Assembly (NCBI GenBank): GCA_007859745.1
Contig: SMLU01000002.1
Coordinates: 364,942-428,941 of the forward strand
Direction: 5' to 3'
Length of the DNA: 64,000 nt
Origin: Phycisphaerae bacterium RAS1
Lineage (GTDB): Bacteria > Planctomycetota > Phycisphaerae > UBA1845 > Fen-1342
The notes under the pieces are model-generated. The model ran no database searches, was not told the DNA's origin, and worked only from the letters and a program-made list of their open reading frames with translations. The position numbers were made by a program, and so were the translations under genes. Positions 44,215 to 51,648 of this stretch are shown piece by piece (position 1 is the first letter of the stretch; every line of letters starts with the position of its first letter).

Positions 44215-44303
44215 AACGGGCGTCTGAGCCTGTGAACATTCGGTGGGACGGGCGTCTCGCCCGTCCATGCGGTCCCACGAACGGGCAAGATGCCCGTCCC
44301 ACG
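44215..44303. repeat. Second copy of a ~90-bp composite palindromic element
   Basis: It contains GGCGTCTGAGCCTGTGAAC, the GGACGGGCG-TCT-CGCCCGTCC hairpin (44246-44266) and an ACGGGCA-AGA-TGCCCGT hairpin. It matches 33620-33705 in order and spacing. It lies between divergent genes. Confidence 0.8.
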
Positions 44304-44350
44304 CAAATGCGGCCGGCCGCCGGCGGTTTCGCAGCCTGCCGCGCCGGCGT

Positions 44351-44956
44351 ATGTTCCTGGCGATGGACGCATCACATGCTCTGCACCACTCCGCGGCGCC
44401 CCTCTTGGCCGGCGTGCTCGTCGGCGGAAGGAGCACGCGGATGGGCCGGCCCAAGCATCTCCTGGAGTGGCAAGGCCGCACGCTGCTCGAACAGGCGCTC
44501 GCGGCGCTGCGCCCGCATGTGACGCAGGTCTTCCTCCTCGGACGAGCCGAGCTGCCCGCGACGTGCATCGACACACCGCGCATCGAAGACGCACCGGACA
44601 GAACCGGACCGCTGGCGGGCATCCTCGCGGCCATTCGGCATAGTCCGGACGCCGCCTGGCTCATCGCCGCGTGCGACCATCCGCGAATCGCAAGCGCCGC
44701 GATCGGCTGGCTGACCGCGCAGCGCGGGCCGGGCCGAACCGTCATCATCCCGTGCGACGCCGACGGGCAGCTTCAACCCCTGCTCGCCATCTACGAGCCC
44801 GCAATCTTCGCGGCAATCGAGGCGCTCGCCGCACGCGGCATCACTGCCCCGCGGCAAACCGCCGAGCTGGCGGGGGCCTTCACGCCGTCCGTCCCGGCGG
44901 AACTCGCCCCCGCCTTTCGCAGCGCCAACTCCGCAGCCGACTGGCCGGCGATGTAG
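44351..44956 (+). CDS. MobA-like molybdenum cofactor guanylyltransferase / NTP transferase
   Basis: 201 aa from ATG 44351 (ATG 44363 also possible). The N-terminal nucleotide-binding signature is LAGVLVGGRSTRMGRPKHLLEW. DRTGPLAGILAAI and the conserved Asp in AACDHPRI (metal/GTP site) follow, then a typical C-terminal region. MobA links GMP to molybdopterin. IspD/CobY-type nucleotidyltransferases share the fold, so the molybdenum assignment is tentative, but the GGRSTRMGRPK and DxP combination favours MobA. It lies alone, upstream of the group II intron, with no Mo-cofactor genes adjacent. The ribosome-binding site is not obvious. Confidence 0.75.
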   Translation: MFLAMDASHALHHSAAPLLAGVLVGGRSTRMGRPKHLLEWQGRTLLEQALAALRPHVTQVFLLGRAELPATCIDTPRIEDAPDRTGPLAGILAAIRHSPDAAWLIAACDHPRIASAAIGWLTAQRGPGRTVIIPCDADGQLQPLLAIYEPAIFAAIEALAARGITAPRQTAELAGAFTPSVPAELAPAFRSANSAADWPAM

Positions 44957-45002
44957 CGTCGGCGCTCCGTGGTCGACGATGCGCGAACCCCGCGAAGACG
45001 CC

Positions 45003-45022
45003 GTCGGCCACGGATGGCCGAC
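45003..45022. repeat. TCCG-loop hairpin downstream of the intron
   Basis: GTCGGCCA-CGGA-TGGCCGAC on the plus strand. Read on the minus strand, the loop is TCCG and it lies 16 bases beyond the intron 3' end. If the intron is removed, it lies about 30 bases after the kinase stop, where a terminator would be expected. A partial copy, GTAGCGTCGGCGCTCCGTGG, lies at 44955. Confidence 0.65.
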
Positions 45023-45037
45023 GCTACGGTTCACTCT

Positions 45038-47021
45038 GTGGAGTCGAGGTGTGGCGCGGTGGCCGCGACGCGACGCCGTTTCCACACCCCGCTCGTCGAA
45101 CCGGACAGGCGGATTTCCCGCATCCGGCTCTCGGACCAGACCTCACGCTTTCGCCCACGGCAAGCTGCGAGCCAGCGGCACCAGCCGTACCAGTCCCAAC
45201 GTCTTGTTAAGGTAGGAATCGGGCCAGCGGGTAATGGCCCGGTTCGGCTGTTGATGCTTGCGTCGTAACCAGTGGCGCAGCCGAAGACGCACGTAGCGGT
45301 CGATCGCCCGATACGCCGATCCCACCGGACCCAGACAGAAATAGTTGGCCCAGCCGGTCAGCATCGGGTTCAGTTTCGCCACGCGGTCCTCGGCCGTCTT
45401 CAGCGTCCAGCGCGGTTCGGTCGCCTCGCGGATCGCTTCGCACAGCCGGCGAATCCGCTTCTGCGACGGGCGCGTGCCGATGTAGGCCCGCCCCGTCTTG
45501 GGCGACCAACACCGCCCCAGCGTGTAACCCAGGAAGTCAAACGATTCCGCCGGTACGCGGCGAACCCGCGTCTTGGCCTCGTTCACCGTCAGACGCAGCG
45601 TCGTCATCATGTTCCGCATGGCCGCGGCCGCTTTCTCGGCCGTGTCGCGGCAGCAGATCACAAAATCGTCTGCATAATTGACGATGTACGCCTTCAGACG
45701 CCGTTCGTGGCCCAACACCTTCCAGCCCAGCACGAAGCGACGCATATAGAGGTTGGCCAGCAGCGGCGAGATCGGTGCGCCTTGCGGCGTACCGCGATGC
45801 TCGTCCCGAGCGCGGCACGTTCGCACCTTCCGCCCATGCTCGTCTTCTTCTTCGACCGGCATTTCCAGCCACATCTTGATCAGATGCAGCATGTGTCGAT
45901 CGCTGATCCGACGAGCCACCGACTTCATCAGCTCGGTGTGCGGAATGCTGTCGAAGTATCCGCTCAGGTCCGCGTCCACCACCTCCGTATGCCCCGCGTT
46001 CAGCAACCGATGGACGTGGCAAACCGCGTCCAACGCGCTGCGCTGCGGCCGGTAGGCGTACTGCTCCGGTTGCAGGTCGGCCTCGAAGATCGGTTCGAGG
46101 ACGATCACCGCCGCCGTCTGAACCACGCGGTCGCGGATCGTGGGAATCCCCAGCGGACGTTGTTTGCCATCCGCTTTGGGAATCCACACCCGCCGTACCG
46201 CCTGCGGCTGATACGTCTTGCTCCTGAGTTCCTGCGCCAATTCACCCAACCAGCGTTCCACGCCGTACGCCTCGATGTCCTCGAAGCTCTGGCCGTCCAC
46301 GCCCGGCGCGCCGCGCTTCGCGCGGCACGCCTGATACGCATGCGCCAGAATATCTTCGCGATACAGCTTGTCGTACAGCAGGTAGAACCGGTACGTGGGC
46401 GCTGCCTTCGCTTTGGCGTGCAGCGCCGTTTGCAACTTCCGGACCTTCTCTGGAGGCTCCAGGCTCATCGCCAATCTCCACGTCCTCGTCGCGTTCGGCA
46501 CTTGTCTTGAACCAACGCCCCTTCCCTCTACCGGCGTTACCCGGCTTCAACGGTACTACGGGCGTTTCCGCCACCTCGCGTGGCCCGGCCTGTCCCTCAC
46601 GGGCGTCCGGTTGCGGGTTCCCAAACCCGCACGACGCGAGGCTTCCCGTGTTGCGTCGTGTTCCCTCTGTCGACATGCCGTCACCCATACCCCGGCGGAA
46701 CCGCTGGACCCTTCGCTCGATGCCCTGCTCTCGCCTGGGCCAGGCTTGCATCCAGCAGCGGCGGCCTTCCCGGTGTTGAAGCCCGGTCGGCTTCCGCATC
46801 GCTTGTTTCGGGGCCTGCTCGGCGTTCACGTGCGTGGCGTTACTTCGCTCCACGCGCTGTTACGGCCTGCCGACTCGCGGAGTCGCCAACGCGACCCTTT
46901 CCATCGAAGGCTTCGACGGCTTCGTCACCTCCACCGCCGCTCCGATTGCTACCGGCTGGAGCGAACCCTTGCCGGGTGGGCTTATACTCCCACTGAGAAC
47001 ACGCGCCTTTGCACGGCGCAC
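45038..47021 (-). mobile_element. Group II intron (about 1984 nt) with ORF in domain IV
   Basis: The 5' end GTGCGCC at 47021 matches the GUGYG consensus. Domain V is clear at 45092-45132, with core starting GAGCCGGATGCGGGAAATCC (45130 downwards) and ending GTTC. A domain VI-like stem (GGTGTGG / CCACACC) leads to a 3' end CTCGACTCCAC near 45038. The maturase stop lies 10 nt before domain V. The intron begins 13 bases after the stop of the kinase gene at 47034 and does not interrupt a gene. The 3' boundary is a pattern-based estimate, within a base or two. RNA-folding would be needed to assign the class. Confidence 0.85.
45143..46468 (-). CDS. ltrA: Group II intron reverse transcriptase/maturase
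   Basis: 441 aa from ATG 46468 (GGAG seven bases upstream; an ATG at 46501 is an alternative). RT blocks: KRGAPGVDGQSFEDIEAYG, VDADLSGYFDSIPHTELM, GTPQGAPISPLLANLYM and the catalytic YADD in AYIVNYADDFVICCRD, then FDFLGYTLGR. The C-terminal maturase (GIIM) domain reads NPMLTGWANYFCLGPVGSAY followed by VRLRLRHWLRRKHQ. No HNH endonuclease domain is visible. It helps splice its own intron and copies it into new DNA sites. All catalytic residues are present, so the intron should be mobile. Confidence 0.92.
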   Translation of the reverse strand: MSLEPPEKVRKLQTALHAKAKAAPTYRFYLLYDKLYREDILAHAYQACRAKRGAPGVDGQSFEDIEAYGVERWLGELAQELRSKTYQPQAVRRVWIPKADGKQRPLGIPTIRDRVVQTAAVIVLEPIFEADLQPEQYAYRPQRSALDAVCHVHRLLNAGHTEVVDADLSGYFDSIPHTELMKSVARRISDRHMLHLIKMWLEMPVEEEDEHGRKVRTCRARDEHRGTPQGAPISPLLANLYMRRFVLGWKVLGHERRLKAYIVNYADDFVICCRDTAEKAAAAMRNMMTTLRLTVNEAKTRVRRVPAESFDFLGYTLGRCWSPKTGRAYIGTRPSQKRIRRLCEAIREATEPRWTLKTAEDRVAKLNPMLTGWANYFCLGPVGSAYRAIDRYVRLRLRHWLRRKHQQPNRAITRWPDSYLNKTLGLVRLVPLARSLPWAKA

Positions 47022-47033
47022 CTCAACGAGCTG

Positions 47034-50000
47034 CTATGGTCGCGGCTCTGATCGGCTATCGAGGCGCTCGTCGGGCACGCGCGTCGCATCCGGCGGAACA
47101 TCCAGGCGGGCGCGCTGATACTTGAGGTTTCCGGCGATGTGCCGCTCGAAGTAGGACAAATCGAGAATCGCCACCGTGCGGTCCGCGCCGCACGTCGCCA
47201 GGTAGCGGCTGTCCGGTGAAATCGCCACTGAGAGGATCATCTCGGAGTGCTGCGAGATTTTGGCCAGGTTACGTCCGGTCGCCGCGTCCCACAACATCAC
47301 AACGCCGCCGCGGTCGCCGGAGGCCAGCAGCGCGCCATCCGGACTGTAGGCCAGCGCAAAAACGCTCTGCTGATGAGCCTCCAGCCTGCGCGGCGGCTGC
47401 CCGGCGTCCAGCCGCGTCAGGGTGATCGCACCGTCGTCACTGCCGGAAGCGAATTCGCGGCTGTCCGGGTGAAAAGCCAGGGCGCGGGCCGCAACGGTCG
47501 TCAGCCGCGGCGCAAGCGTCTCCGCATCCCACACCGTCCCCCCGAACGGCCCGGCGCAGGCCAGCCAGCGCCCGTCCGGCGAGAAGCGCACCGCGGCGAG
47601 GCGGCCGGCCTGGCCGCCCAGTTCCGCGGTGCAGCGTCCCTGCCGCCAATTCCAGACGCGAACCGCGCGGTCATCCGACGCGACGGCGATGCGCTGATCG
47701 TCCGGACTGATCGCCACGTCGTTGCATTTTCCCGATTCCGCGGTCCTCAACTCGCACACGTCACGGACCGACTCGCGTTCCCAGACCCGCGCGCTCCCGT
47801 CGTAACTGGCGGAGGCGACGTAGCGCCCGTCCCGCGACACAGCCACGCCCGACACTTCGGCGGCATGGCCGGCATACGAGCGGACAGGCGCACCATGGCG
47901 TGGGTCGATCGCGAAAACGCGGTTCGGCGCGCCGCTGCACAGCAACTCTCGCCCGTCCGGCGTGAACGCCAGTGCCATGAGGCTCATCGGCTGCTCGGCT
48001 GTGCGGACCGTCGCCGCCGGACTGACCTCCCAGAGCTTGACCACGCCGCTGGGCGTGGTCGACATCAGCCGGTCGCCGCTGCGGTCGAAGCTGAGCGCAT
48101 CCGCCCAGTTCCAGTTTCCGGCCAGCTCCCGCAGCGGCGAGCAATCAGCGGTTCGGTAGAGCCGGATGATTCGGTCACCGGTGCACGTCGCCAGCAGACC
48201 GGCGTCCAGGCTGAATGCACTGACTTGCAGGCCGCCGCCGCGCAGAACGAACTCGCAGACGACGCGCTGCTCGACAATGTCGATCAGTCGAATTCCGCCC
48301 GCCTTGCGGGGAATCAGTTCGCCCGGGACGGCGATCAGCCGCCCGTCGCTGGATGTTGCGGGTTTGCCGGGAGCAATGCCGAGTTGCGGAAACGCGGGCG
48401 ACACCTCGCGCCAGACGCCGTCGAGAGGGTCCCACAGCCCGGCTCGATACGCCTGATCGACCGCCAGGATCGACCGGCCGGCGCCCAGGAAGCCCACGTA
48501 TCGCAACGGGGCGTTGAGCCAGTCGGGCAGCGGCACCGACGCCGCCGCGCCGGATTCGCGCCTGTCATGAATCTCGATCCGCGGCGTCCCTATGACGACG
48601 ACCGCGCGCGTCGAATCCGGCGAAACATCAAAACGCCGCAACCCGGGGCGCAACGGATCGTCCGAGAGGTCGCCCCGGTACGACAGCTCCCCTGTCGCGA
48701 GATTCCACGCGCGCAATTGCGTCTCGGTGGCGGCCCAGGCGAATTCCGCACCGCGCACGACCGTGGGTGCGCCGGTCCTGTCGCCGTGGTCTTCCAGTTG
48801 AAGCGACCGGCTGCGCGCCAGCGTCGCGATGGACCAGCGCTCGACGCGGCCGGTTCGCGTGACCAGGACGATTTCCGATTCATCCTCGGACCACGCCGCC
48901 GCCGCACGCTGGTTGGAGCCGCGCGGCAACGTCGCCAGGCACGGATGCTGCGAGTACAGCTCCCACAGCGCCCAGCGCGCCCGCCGGGCGATCGGCGTCT
49001 CGGCCGCGTGCGTCAGGTACTCGCGCCACAGCAGGCTCTCCGCGAGCGGAATGTTGCCCGTCTCGGTCATCAGCCGGCCGCGCTCGATAATGCTGTCGCT
49101 CAGCGTCAGCGCCAGGCGCTGCGCGTTCTCGTCGGCCCGCTGCCGCTGCAGGTCCACGCGACGCGCCAGAAGCGCCATGCTAACGGCGAAAACCAGAATC
49201 AGCGCCCCTGCCGCGGCTGCCGCGATCACGGCCGTGCGGTGCTTCTGAGCGGATTTCCGCAGCACATACCAGGCGCTGTCGCGCTTGGCGTCGATCGGCT
49301 CGCCGGCCAGGTAACGCCGCAGGTCGCGGGCCAGGTCGCCGGCCGACTGGTAGCGCCGTTCCGGCTCTTTGGAAAGCGCCTTGAGCACGATCGTATCCAG
49401 CTCGTCGTCCAACCCGCGCTGAACGGACGACGGACGCGGCGGATGCACTTCGCTGATGGCGCGGACGGCCTCGCTGATGGACTCGCCCAGCGGGTACGGC
49501 CGCCGCCCGGACAGCAGCTCGAAAAGCATCACTCCGAGCGAATACACGTCCGTCCGTACGTCAATCAGTTCCGGACGGCCGCGAAGCTGCTCCGGCGCCG
49601 CGTAGGCGAACGTGCCCATGAACTCGCCGCTCACGGTCATCGCGGCGGCCGGACCGGACGCCAGCGGATCGTCCGACAGGGCCTTCGCCAAACCGAAGTC
49701 GAGAACGTGCGGGACGCCGGCGTCATCCACCAGGAGGTTGGCCGGCTTCAGGTCACGATGCACGATGCCGCGCAGATGCGCCGCGCCGACGGCCTCGCAG
49801 ACTGTGGCGAACAGGGCGAGGCAGCGCTGCACCGGCGATTGCGGATGGCGGACCGGCCGTGGCGGGCCCGACTCCACACGCCGCGATCCGCAATCCGCAA
49901 TCCACGCGTCCAGCGGCCGGCCGTCGATGAATTCCATCGCGCAGTAGCGCCGCCCCTCGGGCGTCACGCCGCTGTCGAAGATCGTCACGATGTTCGGATG

Positions 50001-50447
50001 GTTCAGGCTGGCGACCAGCTCCACTTCGCGCTCGAAGCGCGCCCGGCGACGCGCGTCGTTCGGGCTGCCGCCGATCATCACCTTGAGCGCCACCGTCCGC
50101 TTCGTCGCCAGTTGCAGCGCCCGGTACACCACCCCCTGACCGCCGGCGCCGATGTCCGAGAGGATGCGATATCCCGGCACCGCATCGGCGAAACGATGAT
50201 CGCCCGCAGCGCGCCGGCCGCCGGCGGGCGAATCCGCCGGCGAGTCCGTCCCCGCGGCCTGTTCCGCGCCGCGCTTCAGGTGAGCCAGCAGCGTGTTGTT
50301 TCCGGAAATGCGCTCGCACCACGCAGTGCAGTCGGCGCACCCGGCCAGGTGCGACGCCAGCTCCTCGGCGCCCGGGTCCGCCGCGGCGCGGCCGGTGGCG
50401 CAGTAGCGCTCAAGCTCTTCGAGTGTCGGGCAGGATCGGTCGCTCAC
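47034..50447 (-). CDS. Zinc-finger / Ser-Thr kinase / WD40 protein coupled to an ECF sigma gene
   Basis: 1137 aa from GTG 50447, overlapping the sigma stop as GTGA. Residues 33-44 contain HLAGCADCTAWC, an anti-sigma-type HC zinc-finger pattern (HxxxCxxC plus Cys). The kinase domain is at about residues 93-375, with GAGGQGVV, VALKVM (Lys122), HRDLKPANLLV, LDFGLAKAL and FAYAAPEQL. A membrane helix (AVIAAAAAGALILVFAVSMALL) lies near 425. Residues about 540-1130 hold 12-14 WD40 repeats (e.g. VSRDGRYVASASYDGSARVW). It is the ECF-linked sensor kinase type known in planctomycetes. The intron lies 13 bases beyond its stop. Confidence 0.88.
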   Translation of the reverse strand: MSDRSCPTLEELERYCATGRAAADPGAEELASHLAGCADCTAWCERISGNNTLLAHLKRGAEQAAGTDSPADSPAGGRRAAGDHRFADAVPGYRILSDIGAGGQGVVYRALQLATKRTVALKVMIGGSPNDARRRARFEREVELVASLNHPNIVTIFDSGVTPEGRRYCAMEFIDGRPLDAWIADCGSRRVESGPPRPVRHPQSPVQRCLALFATVCEAVGAAHLRGIVHRDLKPANLLVDDAGVPHVLDFGLAKALSDDPLASGPAAAMTVSGEFMGTFAYAAPEQLRGRPELIDVRTDVYSLGVMLFELLSGRRPYPLGESISEAVRAISEVHPPRPSSVQRGLDDELDTIVLKALSKEPERRYQSAGDLARDLRRYLAGEPIDAKRDSAWYVLRKSAQKHRTAVIAAAAAGALILVFAVSMALLARRVDLQRQRADENAQRLALTLSDSIIERGRLMTETGNIPLAESLLWREYLTHAAETPIARRARWALWELYSQHPCLATLPRGSNQRAAAAWSEDESEIVLVTRTGRVERWSIATLARSRSLQLEDHGDRTGAPTVVRGAEFAWAATETQLRAWNLATGELSYRGDLSDDPLRPGLRRFDVSPDSTRAVVVIGTPRIEIHDRRESGAAASVPLPDWLNAPLRYVGFLGAGRSILAVDQAYRAGLWDPLDGVWREVSPAFPQLGIAPGKPATSSDGRLIAVPGELIPRKAGGIRLIDIVEQRVVCEFVLRGGGLQVSAFSLDAGLLATCTGDRIIRLYRTADCSPLRELAGNWNWADALSFDRSGDRLMSTTPSGVVKLWEVSPAATVRTAEQPMSLMALAFTPDGRELLCSGAPNRVFAIDPRHGAPVRSYAGHAAEVSGVAVSRDGRYVASASYDGSARVWERESVRDVCELRTAESGKCNDVAISPDDQRIAVASDDRAVRVWNWRQGRCTAELGGQAGRLAAVRFSPDGRWLACAGPFGGTVWDAETLAPRLTTVAARALAFHPDSREFASGSDDGAITLTRLDAGQPPRRLEAHQQSVFALAYSPDGALLASGDRGGVVMLWDAATGRNLAKISQHSEMILSVAISPDSRYLATCGADRTVAILDLSYFERHIAGNLKYQRARLDVPPDATRVPDERLDSRSEPRP

Positions 50448-51067
50448 GCAGTTCCGCGCTCGCCGGCGTCGTCGTACACCGATTCCAACTGCATTAGAAT
50501 CTCGCGCAGCCGTTCGGCTACGCGGTTCTTGGCCATGTAGACGTCCTGCGGCGTCATGCCCAGCTCGCTGGCGACATCGGCCGCCGACCGTTCGTGGAGC
50601 ACGAACCGCTCGAACGCCTGGATCGTCTTGTCGCTCGTGCGCGAGCTGCGGCGCAGCTCGTCCAGCGCGCGGCGCAGCAGCAACTGCGTTCGCTGCGCCT
50701 CCCACTCGGCCTCCAGCCACGCGTCGTCCGGCAGGGCCTCGATCGTGTCGATGTTGCCGTCGGCCCGCCGGCGGGCGCTCTGCTCTCGCGCGGCCAGGAC
50801 GCAGTGCTTGACGATGCCGATGATCCACGACCGCAGCCGCCCGCGCTGCCGCTCGTACTTTCCGTCGCGATAGTCGCGCACGAAGCGCAGCAGCGTCTCC
50901 TGCGCCACGTCGGCCGCCTCGTGCTCTCCCAGCCCCAGCCGCCGGGCGTACGCCAGGATCAGCGGTCGATACCGGCTGTCGAATTCCTGCCACACGTTGC
51001 CGTTGCCGGCGTCGTGCAGGCCGTCGAGCAGTACGCTGGTCGTAGTGGTCAGCGCCGGAAGCGCCAT
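50444..51067 (-). CDS. ECF-type sigma factor co-translated with the kinase
   Basis: 207 aa from ATG 51067. Region 2 shows YRPLILAYARRLGLGEHEAAD, DVAQETLLRFVRDYRDG and RGRLRSWIIGIVKH. Region 4 has a helix-turn-helix (AADVASELGMTPQDVYMAKNRV). The spacer from region 2 to 4 is long and acidic. It would recruit RNA polymerase to its own regulon. The TGA overlaps the kinase GTG, so the two are synthesised in fixed ratio; the kinase N-terminus carries a zinc-finger-like pattern that could hold the sigma. No -35/-10 sequence for it is recognisable. Upstream lies the 39-bp repeat array. Confidence 0.9.
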   Translation of the reverse strand: MALPALTTTTSVLLDGLHDAGNGNVWQEFDSRYRPLILAYARRLGLGEHEAADVAQETLLRFVRDYRDGKYERQRGRLRSWIIGIVKHCVLAAREQSARRRADGNIDTIEALPDDAWLEAEWEAQRTQLLLRRALDELRRSSRTSDKTIQAFERFVLHERSAADVASELGMTPQDVYMAKNRVAERLREILMQLESVYDDAGERGTA

Positions 51068-51191
51068 CGTCGAACACCCAGGCGGCAAGCGCCGTCGTCA
51101 AACATGCGAGGGGACGCCCTTGATGCTACTGAATCGCCGCCCGCCGATCCAGCTTGGCGCCGTGGGCCGACGTCCTCTTTCCGCCCTCTGT

Positions 51192-51365
51192 CCGAACCCG
51201 CCGCGCCAACCGGCGGGGTGACCGCTGTTTCCGAACCCGCCGCGCCAAGCGGCGGGGTGACCGCTGTTTCCGAACCCGCCGCGCCAAGCGGCGGGGTGAC
51301 CTTCATGGGCAGGTAACTCGCCCACACGCGGGACCTCACCCCGCCGCTTGGCGCGGCGGGTTCGG
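51192..51365. repeat. 39-bp tandem repeat with an inverted copy
   Basis: Units at 51192, 51231 and 51270 have period 39 and contain CGAACCCGCCGCGCCAAGCG followed by GCGGGGTGACCGC. An inverted copy follows at about 51333-51365 (ACCTCACCCCGCCGCTTGGC). Together they can fold into a long hairpin between the divergent sigma gene and the dockerin-like gene. Nothing else is visible up to 51648. Confidence 0.85.
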
Positions 51366-51648
51366 ACAGCACGCAGTTCCAGCGCCGCTCGGCCGCAACG
51401 CGTGATTGAAAACGCGCGGCTTCCTGCGAAGACGCACGGCGCTCTGCGGCGGCTGGCGGAACTTCACCCGATTTTTCAATTTCATCAATATCGCGACAAA
51501 CGCATGAAATACCGGTGAAAACTGTGAGACCAGAGGCTTTCGTTTGCATGGCGTGTGAGGCCTGCATGTGCGTGCGGCCGAAGCGGGCGCGTGACCCGCC
51601 GGCCGCCGCCAACGGTCCTGCGATGCTGAAGCCAACAAGGAGAACGCC

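Noticed and set aside
46395-47051. 218-aa plus-strand reading frame opposite the group II intron
   Set aside because: It lies antisense to intron domains I-III; the Arg/Pro-rich translation and absence of a ribosome-binding site fit a structural-RNA shadow.
47247-50540. 1097-codon plus-strand reading frame
   Set aside because: Antisense to the kinase/WD40 gene; Arg/Ala/Gln-rich product without motifs, caused by high GC.
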